DNA of 64,000 bases from Mannheimia cairinae (GCF_028649535.1 NZ_JAQSJE010000008.1:140657-204656); one strand, 5' to 3'. Numbered from the stretch's first letter, positions 1 to 8,638 are shown. Notes: a model not told the origin generated them from the sequence alone. Numbers and translations: made by a program.

Positions 1-795
1 ATTCACATCAAACAATTCACGCACTTTTTCACCTTGCTGCCAGCCGTGTTCAAGTAGTAAAGCCCCATTTGGCTTTAAATAAAGCGGTGCTTTTTCAATG
101 ATTTTTTGCAAATCACTTAAACCGTTATTATCGGCAACTAAAGCAGTTAAAGGTTCAAATCGCACATCGCCTTGGCGGAGATTTTCATCATCACTATCAA
201 TATAGGGCGGATTAGATAAAATCAAGTCAAACTGCTGATTTTCAAGAGCCGAAAACCAATCGCTTTGCAAAAATGCTACATTACTAAAGCCTAAATTCTG
301 TCGATTTTCTTGTGCAAGCTCAACTGCCGCTTGTTGGTAATCTACCCCTACAATCTGGGCTTTATTACCGAGTTCACTTGCCATTGCCAAGGCAATCGCC
401 CCAGTGCCTGTGCCTAAATCCAGAATTTGCAAAATTTCCGTTGAATTTAACCGCTTGTCAGCCTCTTCTAAAGCTAGTTCGACTAATCGTTCTGTATCTG
501 GTCGAGGAATAAGGGTTGCGGTTGAAACTTTTAATGGCAATGACCAAAATTCTCTTTCACCTAAAATATACGCCATTGGCTCGCCTTTTGTTCGGCGAGC
601 CAATTTTTCTGATAATTCAGCTAATTCTGTTTCAGATAACTCGGTTTCCGAAAAAGCAAAAATTGCAGATTTTGAGCGTTTTGTTACCGCTTGTAGTAAT
701 AAATTCGCATCTAATTTTGCGTTTAGATAAGGATCTTTTTCTACATTTTCTAGTAATTTCTGCTCAGCAAAAGAGAGCCATTGTTGGTAATTCAT
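1..795 (-). CDS. prmC: Release factor glutamine methyltransferase PrmC (HemK), 3' end cut by window edge
   Basis: This protein N5-methylates the glutamine of the GGQ motif in release factors RF1 and RF2, using S-adenosylmethionine. Reading from the ATG at 795-793, the frame stays open to base 1, so the C-terminus lies outside the window. Visible motifs are the family signature GEPMAYILGEREFW, the stretch TLIPRPDTERLVE, a glycine-rich SAM-binding loop with GTGTGAIALAMA, and the catalytic NPPYID. Its natural substrate gene prfA lies about 2.5 kb upstream on the same strand, and the two are usually adjacent. Here a lipoprotein gene and a restriction-modification pair separate them. Identification is secure. 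Confidence 0.93.
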   Translation of the reverse strand, partial: MNYQQWLSFAEQKLLENVEKDPYLNAKLDANLLLQAVTKRSKSAIFAFSETELSETELAELSEKLARRTKGEPMAYILGEREFWSLPLKVSTATLIPRPDTERLVELALEEADKRLNSTEILQILDLGTGTGAIALAMASELGNKAQIVGVDYQQAAVELAQENRQNLGFSNVAFLQSDWFSALENQQFDLILSNPPYIDSDDENLRQGDVRFEPLTALVADNNGLSDLQKIIEKAPLYLKPNGALLLEHGWQQGEKVRELFDVN

Positions 796-814
796 TTTTA
801 CGTTCAAACGCTAA

Positions 815-1339
815 CTATAAAGTATTTACACAACTACCTGTACGAACATTACCAGATACTTTCTGCTCAATATTAAAGGCTTTTTTTGTGAAATTGCTAA
901 CAGCTAAGTTAATGTTAGTTGTGCTTGATTGATTAACTTGCTGTCTTAAAGCATCAAAATATTGTTTCTCTAAGCTATTTTTCTCTTTATCGGTTTTAAG
1001 GTTCTCTAGAACCTCTTCAGAATGTGAGCGAGATACCTTACCTTTTGTGAAAGTATAAGTCAGAGTATTATCTGCAAATGCCCAACTACCAGAACGCTCT
1101 AAGGTATAGTTAAATAGAGGATTTTCAGCAGGAAGAATCATATTACCAAGATAAGTCACCCCGCCCTTCTCCGTTAATTTTACTTTATTTGATGTACCTG
1201 CCACACCATTCATTGTACACGCCCACTCTCCTACAAAATGCTGAGAAGTTGGTGTAATAATTTCATTATCATTTGAATCAATAAAACTATTACAAGCAGA
1301 CAATAAAGCAACTGTTGAAACAACTAAAATTTTTTTCAT
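815..1339 (-). CDS. Predicted lipoprotein of unknown function
   Basis: A 174-residue protein with a classic lipoprotein signal: a short Lys-rich start, a hydrophobic stretch and the lipobox LLSAC, with lipidation expected at Cys16. The mature part is polar and contains two further cysteines (about residues 41 and 169) that could form a disulfide. I do not recognise the family. A ribosome-binding site AGGAA lies just before the ATG. The gene ends about 19 bases before prmC on the same strand, and the AT-rich gap upstream (1340-1426) may hold its promoter. It lies inside the segment that separates prfA from prmC, so it may have been acquired together with the R-M genes, but this is inference. 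Confidence 0.75.
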   Translation of the reverse strand: MKKILVVSTVALLSACNSFIDSNDNEIITPTSQHFVGEWACTMNGVAGTSNKVKLTEKGGVTYLGNMILPAENPLFNYTLERSGSWAFADNTLTYTFTKGKVSRSHSEEVLENLKTDKEKNSLEKQYFDALRQQVNQSSTTNINLAVSNFTKKAFNIEQKVSGNVRTGSCVNTL

Positions 1340-1426
1340 TTTATATTCCTCGAATAATCTAACTAAAATTAAAAAATAAAATCAATCCATTTATAAATAA
1401 GTATCTAACCAGCTTAATTTAGCAAT

Positions 1427-2422
1427 CTAATTCTTTTCCAAAATATGCAAATATTCTAATGTTTTATCATCACTATATTGTCGATTGCTATCTGCTTTAA
1501 AACGTTGATATTCTTGACCAACAAAATCATAATGACCATATCTCGAACAGATTTCTTTAATATCAGAAAAAGTCATCAACCCTTCATTATTATAACTAAT
1601 AAAAATATATTTAAACTCTGCATTTTCAATTAAATGTTCAAATACTTTTTTAACTACACCCTTCTGACAATAATTTGATTTAGTGTATTCTCTTAATCCT
1701 GTTTTACCTTTTGGAATAAAATCATCATAAAGAGCTATAGTATTTAATAAATGATAATTTGCTCCATATTGCCTTGCATTATATGGTGGATCTAAATAAA
1801 GAATATCTCCAGAAATTTGGGTAATTAAGTCATTGCTATCTTGATTATAAATCTCAGTTTCAGCCGTACCAATATTAAATAAAGCTGGCTCTAAACGCAT
1901 TTCTTTTAAGGCTGTTCTCTTTAGTTTTTTTAGATAAGCACCATAAACCGAAGCCGTATTAGCATGTTTATCTGCACTTTCTAGTAAAGAAGCAAGGCAA
2001 AAGAAAAATAACGCTTCTGAAATTTCCCTCTTTTCATAAAGAAATTGAATATTTTGTCTTATGCGATCAATTAGCTTTCCATTATATTCAGAAAAATAAA
2101 GCCTATTTGAAGAACCGTTTTCACTATACTCATTAAAAATAAACCTTCTATCTTCTTGAAGGATATTGTTTTCTAAGAAATCAAATAATGAAAAATAATC
2201 AAATTGTTGATTATTACCAATATAATTTTTAGCTAAGACATAGCTATAGTATTCTAAATCATTAGTAATTATTTTCTTTACTTGATTCTTTAATGAGTGA
2301 GAAATAATACTAGTTCCTGAGAATATTTCAGCAAATACTTTATCATCTAATCTTCCTACTGTCTCTTTGATGGTTGAAATAACAAAACTAGATAATTTAT
2401 TCTTTGAGCCTATATAATTCAC
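1427..2422 (-). CDS. DNA adenine N6-methyltransferase (D12 class), type II R-M modification subunit
   Basis: A 331-residue DNA N6-adenine methyltransferase of the D12/MethyltransfD12 type. It opens with MNYIGSKNKL, the motif X region of this class. It carries a SAM-binding motif I variant FAEIFSGTSII (residues 30-40) and the catalytic motif IV DPPY (residues 211-214), followed by NARQYGANYH. This order (X, I, target recognition, IV) is that of alpha-group enzymes. The start is a GTG whose first base is the last base of the preceding gene's TAG stop, so translation is probably coupled to the nuclease gene upstream. The product should protect host DNA from the partner nuclease. The recognition sequence cannot be read from the protein. 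It is strongly AT-rich compared with prfA and looks acquired. Confidence 0.88.
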   Translation of the reverse strand: MNYIGSKNKLSSFVISTIKETVGRLDDKVFAEIFSGTSIISHSLKNQVKKIITNDLEYYSYVLAKNYIGNNQQFDYFSLFDFLENNILQEDRRFIFNEYSENGSSNRLYFSEYNGKLIDRIRQNIQFLYEKREISEALFFFCLASLLESADKHANTASVYGAYLKKLKRTALKEMRLEPALFNIGTAETEIYNQDSNDLITQISGDILYLDPPYNARQYGANYHLLNTIALYDDFIPKGKTGLREYTKSNYCQKGVVKKVFEHLIENAEFKYIFISYNNEGLMTFSDIKEICSRYGHYDFVGQEYQRFKADSNRQYSDDKTLEYLHILEKN

Positions 2423-3279
2423 TAAGCATAATCATTTGTTAATAAAATAACAAATGCCTCAGTTTGATAAGCCTTTTCGCCTGTTGATTTATGTTTATAT
2501 TTAAATTTTATTTTATAAGGATTCTCTAACTTATTTTCTTCAATCGCTTGTCTTATTTTTATAGGTTCGATATTTTCATCTAAATAAACAATAAACAAAC
2601 GAGGCTCAGCACCAAATCTACCTTCATCTTGATAAGTATAGAGATATTCTGCTACTTTTTCAGGATATTGAATGGCAATATCTTTCCATTTCTCACCAAA
2701 TTCTTTTTTAAATTCATTAGTTGGACTACGAGCAACTTTTTGGTCAAAACTTACACCATTAATAAAGAAATCTAATCCTCTTGAATGGTAAAGAGTAGGA
2801 ATAACATTTTCATTATTTAAAAAAATTAATGTCTCCAGATAATCATTTCTTTCAGTATTAATTTCTTTAATTCTTCTATAACGAATTGCTGCGTCTTTAA
2901 CTTTTTGATCTTTATTTGTTCGAGCTTCAGAAGATGAATTTATTTTTTGTACAAAGCTATCAAACTGGCCTTGAGAAAAAGGCCATTCAATGTTACCCAA
3001 GCCAAGCTGATTCCATTCTTGTAATAAAACTGCGATATTATTTTCGCCAGATAATCCTTTTTTATATTTATCTGTTTGCTTAAATAATTGACGAATAATT
3101 TGATACGCTTGTTGATAATCCCAATGTTCAACAATAAGATTATAAGCTTCTTTAGCATTTTTTACTTTTGTTTGAACCCCTAGTAAAGCCAAAAAATCCA
3201 TTGCATTTTTTTGATTACCAAAAATTTTTTTAACTAACTCTTGGCTAATCATTCGCTTTATATCAACATTATTCATCAT
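2422..3279 (-). CDS. Putative type II restriction endonuclease (PD-(D/E)xK-like)
   Basis: A 285-residue protein directly upstream of, and overlapping by one base, a D12 DNA adenine methyltransferase. The position, size and pairing indicate a type II restriction endonuclease. The only catalytic candidate I see is GLDFFINGVSFDQKVAR: Asp170, then Asp179-Gln-Lys181, with the spacing of a PD-(D/E)xK core (D-x8-DxK). No HNH or GIY-YIG motif is visible. It starts with two consecutive ATGs, 6 bases after the prfA stop, with an AAGGA ribosome-binding site. The gene order is nuclease before methylase, in line with prfA transcription. AT-rich composition suggests horizontal acquisition. The specificity and subfamily are unknown; the nuclease call rests mainly on context. 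Confidence 0.72.
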   Translation of the reverse strand: MMNNVDIKRMISQELVKKIFGNQKNAMDFLALLGVQTKVKNAKEAYNLIVEHWDYQQAYQIIRQLFKQTDKYKKGLSGENNIAVLLQEWNQLGLGNIEWPFSQGQFDSFVQKINSSSEARTNKDQKVKDAAIRYRRIKEINTERNDYLETLIFLNNENVIPTLYHSRGLDFFINGVSFDQKVARSPTNEFKKEFGEKWKDIAIQYPEKVAEYLYTYQDEGRFGAEPRLFIVYLDENIEPIKIRQAIEENKLENPYKIKFKYKHKSTGEKAYQTEAFVILLTNDYA

Positions 3280-3285
3280 TTATCC

Positions 3286-4368
3286 TTAATTATTTTCAGA
3301 TAATGCAGCTAATTGATCTGCCTGATATTCAGTAATAATCGGCTGAATTAATTCATCAATTTTACCATTCATCACTTCATCTAAACGGTAAACCGTTAAA
3401 TTGATGCGGTGGTCGGTTACACGTCCTTGCGGGTAGTTGTAAGTACGGATCTTATCTGAACGGTCGCCCGAACCTAATAGGTTACGGCGGGTATCTGCCT
3501 GCTCTGCCGCTTGGCGTTCTTGTTCCACTTGCACGATACGAGAAGCAAGCACTGCCATCGCTTTTGCTTTATTTTTGTGTTGAGAACGCTCATCTTGGCA
3601 CTCCACCACAATCCCTGTCGGAATATGGGTGATACGTACCGCAGAATCGGTGGTATTAACGTGCTGACCGCCCGCCCCTGATGAACGATAAGTATCAATA
3701 CGTAAATCAGACGGGTTGATTTCCGGCATTTCACTTTCAGGTAATTCCGGCATTACCGCAACGGTACAAGCAGAGGTGTGAATACGACCTTGAGATTCGG
3801 TCTTTGGCACTCGTTGCACACGGTGTCCGCCTGACTCGAACTTAAGTTGTCCGTAAACACCTTCGCCACTGATTTTAACGATAATTTCTTTATATCCGCC
3901 TTGCTCACTTTCGCTTGCAGACATTTCTTCAATTCTCCAGCGTTTGCCTTCACAATAACGACTATACATACGGTATAAATCGCCGGCAAAGATACCTGCT
4001 TCATCACCGCCTGTTCCTGCACGAATTTCTAAGAATGCGTTGTATTCATCGTTCGGATCTTTCGGCAGTAATAGAATTTGCAAATGTTGCTCGAGGTTTT
4101 CAATTTCTGCTTTGTTTTCTGCAATTTCTTCCGCTGCCATATCTTTCATATCCGGATCATCAAGCAGTAATTGAGCTTCTTCAATATCGTTATTTAACTT
4201 TTTCCAGCGGTTAAATGTGCCGACCACTTCTTCTAATTGGGAATATTCTTTGGAATAAGCACGGAATTTTTCTTGATCGGAAATTACCGACGCATCGCCT
4301 AATAATGCCTGTAACTCTTCGTGGCGTTCACTTAAACTTTCTAATTTATTGATAATAGAATCTTTCAT
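3286..4368 (-). CDS. prfA: Peptide chain release factor 1
   Basis: RF1 recognises UAA and UAG in the ribosomal A site and triggers peptide release. The 360-residue length is standard. The catalytic GGQ tripeptide lies at residues 233-235 within [17 protein letters not shown], and the codon-recognition PxT element is present as PKT (about 188-190) before [10 protein letters not shown]. The coiled N-terminal domain and the conserved [14 protein letters not shown] stretch are intact. In many gammaproteobacteria prmC follows directly. Here the putative restriction nuclease gene begins only 6 bases downstream, so read-through from the prfA promoter probably drives the R-M genes. Confidence 0.97.
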   Translation of the reverse strand: MKDSIINKLESLSERHEELQALLGDASVISDQEKFRAYSKEYSQLEEVVGTFNRWKKLNNDIEEAQLLLDDPDMKDMAAEEIAENKAEIENLEQHLQILLLPKDPNDEYNAFLEIRAGTGGDEAGIFAGDLYRMYSRYCEGKRWRIEEMSASESEQGGYKEIIVKISGEGVYGQLKFESGGHRVQRVPKTESQGRIHTSACTVAVMPELPESEMPEINPSDLRIDTYRSSGAGGQHVNTTDSAVRITHIPTGIVVECQDERSQHKNKAKAMAVLASRIVQVEQERQAAEQADTRRNLLGSGDRSDKIRTYNYPQGRVTDHRINLTVYRLDEVMNGKIDELIQPIITEYQADQLAALSENN

Positions 4369-4447
4369 TTTTTAAAGCGTTCTCTTGTTCATTTTAATCA
4401 TTCAAATAACGGTAGATTATAGCGGATTTTAAGCTAAAAATCTTGTT

Positions 4448-5029
4448 CTAAATTGCTTGGTTATCAAGCCAATTTTGCAACATTTTTTCACCGTATTCGG
4501 TAATAAAGGATTCTGGGTGAAACTGCACCCCAAAAATCGGCAAACTCTTGTGTTTAAATGCCATTAACACATTTTGTTCACATACTGCTGTTGCAACAAG
4601 CGGTGTATTTTCAAGGGAATTTTGCAAGATTCCCCAAGAGTGATAAAGCCCAACCTGAAATTGCTCTGGCAAGCCTTCAAACATTGAGTTTTGGGCAATT
4701 TGGGTTAAAGTGCGTTGTTGCCCGTGCCTCACATTCTCTAAATTGTAGAGTGTGCCACCAAAAAATTCGCATAAAGTTTGGTGCCCCAAACACACACCCA
4801 GAATTGATTTGTGCTGATAGTAACGCTCTAACATTGCAAAGGTTTGCGGGTAAGCTTTAGGTACATCAGGCCCAGGGGAAATTAAGATATGGCTAAATTC
4901 TTCAACTTCGTCTAGGTTAAGTTCTTCCACTAATACCACTTTAGCCGACACATTAATTTTGCGGAGTAAATCCACAAGATTGAATGTGAAAGAGTCGTGG
5001 TTGTCGATAATTAATAGTTTTTTGTTCAT
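4448..5029 (-). CDS. pabA: Aminodeoxychorismate synthase component II (glutamine amidotransferase)
   Basis: Class I glutamine amidotransferase that supplies ammonia to PabB for converting chorismate to 4-amino-4-deoxychorismate (folate pathway). The nucleophile is Cys80 in GVCLGHQ, the oxyanion region is SPGPDVP, and the C-terminal His/Glu pair sits in FHPESF. At 193 residues it has the usual length. A second paralogue at 60491-61081 sits next to trpE and is clearly TrpG, so this copy is assigned to folate synthesis because pabB and a pabC-like gene lie about 2-3 kb away. An inverted-repeat element begins 17 bases upstream of its start codon. Pab versus Trp role rests on context. Confidence 0.85.
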   Translation of the reverse strand: MNKKLLIIDNHDSFTFNLVDLLRKINVSAKVVLVEELNLDEVEEFSHILISPGPDVPKAYPQTFAMLERYYQHKSILGVCLGHQTLCEFFGGTLYNLENVRHGQQRTLTQIAQNSMFEGLPEQFQVGLYHSWGILQNSLENTPLVATAVCEQNVLMAFKHKSLPIFGVQFHPESFITEYGEKMLQNWLDNQAI

Positions 5030-5046
5030 TTGCTTTATTTTTTGTT

Positions 5047-5200
5047 AAATCTCCCCAACCCCTCTTTGCTAAAGAGGGGCTTTGATCTCAAAAGATTAGT
5101 CAATTCATCTTTCTTCATTAAAAAATGAATAGCCAGAGACACTTAAATTTATCCCAATTAAGATCTCCCCTCTTTAGCAAAGAGGGGTAAGAGGAGATTT
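5047..5200. mobile_element. Small MITE-like element with ~33-bp terminal inverted repeats
   Basis: The left end (5047-5079) and right end (5167-5200) are inverted repeats of about 33 bases with one gap and a few mismatches. Each end contains its own perfect 21-base hairpin (5059-5079 and 5167-5187; arms CCCCTCTTT and AAAGAGGGG, loop GCT or AGC), and the two hairpins are exact reverse complements of each other. The AT-rich core is about 85 bases and has no reading frame. It fills the gap between rmuC (stop at 5205) and pabA (start at 5029). No clear target-site duplication is visible. This architecture is typical of a non-autonomous miniature inverted-repeat element. Confidence 0.65.
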
Positions 5201-5204
5201 GCCC

Positions 5205-6812
5205 TTACTCTTCCAATAATTCTCTAGATACCATTTCTAGCTTTAATGTATCCACTTCATTTTCTATCATTTCCACCTCTGGCACAATTTGGCTTGCTTT
5301 GCTGGAAAGATGTTGGAAACGCTCCACTTTACCAAGTAAACCTTGGCGACCAACAAGTGAGGTAACTGTTTGATTATATTGATTATTTACCGTATTTAAA
5401 GTATTTCCTAATTTGGCTAAACGGTCTGCAACCATACACACTTGGTTATAAATTTCGCCCGCTTTTTCGCTGATTTCACGAGCTTCTGTATTACCTCGTT
5501 CAATTCGCCATAAATTCGCCACCGTACGTAAAATCGGCATTAACGTGGTGTGAGAAACTAAAATTACATTACGTTCATAACCAAAATTAAACAGTTGAGG
5601 GTCGTGTTTCATCGCCTCAATATAAGCCGGCTCAATCGGTACAAACATCAGCACAAAATCAGGGCTTTTTATGCCAAGTAGGGCACTGTAATTTTTCTTC
5701 GAAAGCCCCTCAATATGAGTGCGTAGCGATTTACAATGCTCATCTAAGGCTTGAGAAATTGCAAAATTATCTTCAGATCTGACCGCTTGATCGTAAGCAA
5801 CTAAAGAGACTTTGCTATCAATAATCAAATGTTTTTGATCAGGCAAATGCACTACAAAATCGGGGGCGAAACGTTTCCCGTCCTCATCACGGAAACTTTC
5901 TTGAGCCACATAATGCTCCCCGGCTAAAAGCCCTGCCGATTGTAAGGCACTTTCCAGTTGAACCTCGCCCCAGTTACCTGCAACTTTATTGTTGCCCTTT
6001 AAAGCAGAAGTGAGGTTTTGTGCCTCTTCCGACATTGAAACACCAATTTGCAACACACGTTTAATTTCTGCCTCTAAATTTGCCGTGCCTTTTAAGGATT
6101 CGCTATGCACCTCATTCACTCGTTTTTGGAATCCTTCAATTTGCTCTTTAAAAGGCTTGAGTAACGCATCTAGCGAAGATTGATTGGTTTCGGCAAAGCG
6201 TTTGCTTTTTTCATCTAAAATTTGTTGAGCCAAATGCTGAAACTCTACATTAAGCTGTTGTTTTACTTCAATAAAATTACGTTGTTGAGCTTCAAAATTT
6301 GCCTGTTTTTCGGAAAGTGTAGTGCGAAGTTCGGTTAGCTCATTTTGCACTTCATTTAAACGAGCAAACAAGGTTTGATTTTCACGCTCTTTATGGGAAA
6401 GTGAACTCTGGCTAAATTGCAGTTGCTCTTCCAAACTCTCCGCTTTAGCCTGTGAAGAGCCGACTCGTTCTTTTAGCTCATTGATATAACGTTCTAATTC
6501 GTTTTCTTGCTGTTCGGCAAGTTCAATTTTCTGCTGAAAACGTTGTAGTTGACTATCTCGCTCACTCAAACGCTCGGCGGTAGATTCATATCGAGTTTGT
6601 TGCTGAATCGCCCATTGTTCAAGCTGATTTTTTTCTTGAGCTAAACTGTCATATTTTTGTTGAGTTTGGGCAAAATCTGCAGTGATTTTGTTGAGATCTT
6701 GCTGTAATTCAAAGGCATCTCGCTGATAACGAGATTTTAAAAAAAATAGATATATGCCGATTAACACACAAACGGCAAGGGCAATATAAAGCCAAATTTC
6801 TTCAATAATCAT
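5205..6812 (-). CDS. rmuC: DNA recombination protein RmuC
   Basis: RmuC limits inversions at short inverted repeats and is thought to be a nuclease-like protein. The 535-residue product begins with a single membrane-spanning helix (about residues 6-26, EIWLYIALAVCVLIGIYLFF). A long Gln/Glu-rich coiled coil follows (about 30-220), then the conserved RmuC domain with GNWGEVQLESALQSAG, RFAPDFVVHLPD, HLIIDSKVSLVAYD and PDFVLMFVPIEPAY. Length and architecture are normal. Downstream, its stop lies 4 bases from the inverted-repeat element. It is transcribed divergently from pabB. Confidence 0.95.
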   Translation of the reverse strand: MIIEEIWLYIALAVCVLIGIYLFFLKSRYQRDAFELQQDLNKITADFAQTQQKYDSLAQEKNQLEQWAIQQQTRYESTAERLSERDSQLQRFQQKIELAEQQENELERYINELKERVGSSQAKAESLEEQLQFSQSSLSHKERENQTLFARLNEVQNELTELRTTLSEKQANFEAQQRNFIEVKQQLNVEFQHLAQQILDEKSKRFAETNQSSLDALLKPFKEQIEGFQKRVNEVHSESLKGTANLEAEIKRVLQIGVSMSEEAQNLTSALKGNNKVAGNWGEVQLESALQSAGLLAGEHYVAQESFRDEDGKRFAPDFVVHLPDQKHLIIDSKVSLVAYDQAVRSEDNFAISQALDEHCKSLRTHIEGLSKKNYSALLGIKSPDFVLMFVPIEPAYIEAMKHDPQLFNFGYERNVILVSHTTLMPILRTVANLWRIERGNTEAREISEKAGEIYNQVCMVADRLAKLGNTLNTVNNQYNQTVTSLVGRQGLLGKVERFQHLSSKASQIVPEVEMIENEVDTLKLEMVSRELLEE

Positions 6813-6966
6813 AATGTTCTACAAATTAAATACTGAGTATTTATACAATAGCATAAATTCAAAAATTTGATGAGGAATTTTTAAATACTCACTCGAAAAT
6901 GTGATGAAGAATCACGAAAAACCGACTACACTAGCATCTCTTTTATAGTTAGTTTTAATAGAAATC

Positions 6967-7940
6967 ATGCAGAATTTTATTCAAATAGCGAATAATTACG
7001 GCAAGCAAAAACGCCCATTTTTCTTTTTAATCGATTTTGAGCAACAAAAACCATTGATTTTCCCTGCGGAAAAAGCGGCTGCAAGCGGTCTTTTTTAGAG
7101 ATTTTTTGCAAAAATAATGTGATAAAGCATCAAGAAAAAGCCTCAAAACGTTTTGAATTTAAAGCAAAAGCGATTGATTTTGCTCAATATCAACAAGGGT
7201 TTGAATTGGTTAAACAAGCCATTCAAGCAGGGAATAGTTATTTATTAAATTTAACTTATCCAACACAAATTGAAACCAATTATTCCTTAGCGGAAATTTT
7301 TGCGAGTAGCCAAGCAAAATATAAATGCTATTTGAAAGATCAGTTTGTCTGCTTTTCGCCAGAGTGTTTTATCAAAATTGAGCAGAATAAAATTTACTCT
7401 TACCCGATGAAAGGCACAATCAATGCCGATATTGAAAATGCTCAACAAAAGCTAATGGAGTCTGAAAAAGAGTTTGCTGAGCATAATACGATTGTAGATT
7501 TAATTCGCAACGATCTTGCTTTGGTTGCACAAAATATTCAGGTAACAAAATATCGCTATTTGGAAAAAGTGGAAACTCACAGAGGGGCGATTTTGCAGAC
7601 AAGTTCCGAGATTTGTGGCGAATTAAACGAAAATTGGCAAGAAAATGTAGGATCATTATTAGCAAAACTTTTGCCGGCAGGTTCAATTAGTGGGGCTCCC
7701 AAAGTAAAAACCGTTGAAATCATTCAGCAAGCGGAAATTGACAAACGAGGCTATTATACGGGGATTTTCGGCTATTTTGACGGCGAAAGTTTAGACAGTG
7801 CCGTTGCCATTCGCTATATTGAACAAACCGAGAATGGCTTGCGTTTTCGTAGCGGTGGCGGTATTACCTCACAAAGCGTATTAGAAGAAGAATATAACGA
7901 AATTTTAGAGAAAGTATATGTGCCGATTTCCCCTCTTTGA
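6967..7940 (+). pseudogene. pabB: Aminodeoxychorismate synthase component I, apparently frameshifted near the N-terminus
   Basis: PabB joins chorismate and ammonia to form aminodeoxychorismate with PabA. An ATG at 6967 opens a frame reading MQNFIQIANNYGKQKRPFFF and continues for 43 codons until a TAG at 7096-7098, at the end of a six-T run (7091-7096). The rest of the protein continues in another frame: LEIFCKNN, then a possible GTG at 7119, then 273 residues ending at 7940. The downstream part has the chorismate-binding core: YPMKGTI, NTIVDLIRNDLA, GSISGAPKVKTVEIIQ and GYYTGIFGY. One extra T would fuse the pieces into about 324 residues, the size of short Pasteurellaceae PabB. The GTG at 7119 has no convincing ribosome-binding site. 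Slippage, true mutation or sequencing error are all possible. Confidence 0.8.
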
Positions 7941-8538
7941 AACTATTTCCGTGCTTGATGGACAGGTGCAAAATTTAAGCTATCATCAACAACGTTTTGA
8001 GCAAGCGGTAAAGGAATTTTTTGGTTGTAACCCCGCTTTTTGCTTAGCTGAAATTTTGATTATCCCAGCAGAATTTCAAACCGGAAAAGTACGTTGCCGA
8101 ATTGATTATAATGCCACACAGTTTGAGGTTAAATTTTATCCTTATCAGCCCAAGCAAATTACTCAATTTCGATGTGTTGAAGTAAAAAATTGGGATTATC
8201 ACTTAAAATTTAGCGATCGCAAGCGGTTCGATTTGTTCAATATTTTGCAAAATGAAGAAGTGATTATTATCAATAATGGAAACGTGAGCGATTGCTCAAT
8301 CGGCAATTTGCTCTTTTTAAAACAGGGCGTTTGGTATAGCCCACAGGATTATTTGCTTAAAGGCACTCAACTCACTGCTTTAATTGATCAAAACAAAGTT
8401 ATGCTAACCAAAATCAGAAAAGAAGATTTAAAGCAGTATGAAAGCATAATGATGATTAATGCGTTAAATCCCTTTGATGAAAAACGAGTTGTGTCCACAT
8501 CAAATATTGATTTTTTCGATGCTTATCGAAAATACTAA
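7918..8538 (+). CDS. pabC: Aminotransferase class IV family protein, probable aminodeoxychorismate lyase
   Basis: A 206-residue PLP fold-type IV protein. The likely Schiff-base lysine is in the stretch DYHLKFSDRK, and IINNGNVSDCSIGNLLF matches the class IV cofactor-phosphate region (GxVSE...N in relatives). It overlaps pabB by 23 bases, so the two are almost certainly co-translated, and this supports a role in releasing p-aminobenzoate from aminodeoxychorismate. It is shorter than Escherichia coli PabC (about 270 residues), and the symbol is given by context. Another class IV transaminase-like role cannot be excluded. Confidence 0.7.
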   Translation: MCRFPLFETISVLDGQVQNLSYHQQRFEQAVKEFFGCNPAFCLAEILIIPAEFQTGKVRCRIDYNATQFEVKFYPYQPKQITQFRCVEVKNWDYHLKFSDRKRFDLFNILQNEEVIIINNGNVSDCSIGNLLFLKQGVWYSPQDYLLKGTQLTALIDQNKVMLTKIRKEDLKQYESIMMINALNPFDEKRVVSTSNIDFFDAYRKY

Positions 8539-8546
8539 AAAAGTAC

Positions 8547-8574
8547 TTGCAACTGTATAAGTAAACACTATAAT
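8547..8574 (+). promoter_or_regulatory. recA promoter with LexA (SOS) box in the spacer
   Basis: The -35 hexamer TTGCAA (8547-8552) and the -10 hexamer TATAAT (8569-8574) are 16 bases apart. The spacer is filled by CTGTATAAGTAAACAC (8553-8568), which is CTGT-N8-ACAC and differs by one base from the LexA consensus CTGT-N8-ACAG. Bound LexA would block RNA polymerase directly. The ATG of recA is 65 bases downstream. Confidence 0.75.
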
Positions 8575-8638
8575 AATACACAGTTATTTTGAAGCAACAA
8601 GCGGTTGCTTTTTCATAAAATTTTACAAAGGATATCCT

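Noticed and set aside
312-932. Several forward-strand open frames across the prmC region
   Set aside because: They are shadows of the minus-strand prmC and lipoprotein genes; no ribosome-binding sites and no family resemblance.
4448-5029. pabA as a redundant second trpG
   Set aside because: A dedicated trpG lies beside trpE, while this gene is near pabB and pabC; two separate amidotransferases are expected.
7091-7098. CTTTTTTAG as a programmed -1 frameshift site for pabB
   Set aside because: The zero-frame register (CTT TTT TAG) does not fit the X XXY YYZ rule for tandem slippage, since CTT to TCT would mispair. Simple slippage at the T run or a base loss explains it better, so I did not call it programmed.
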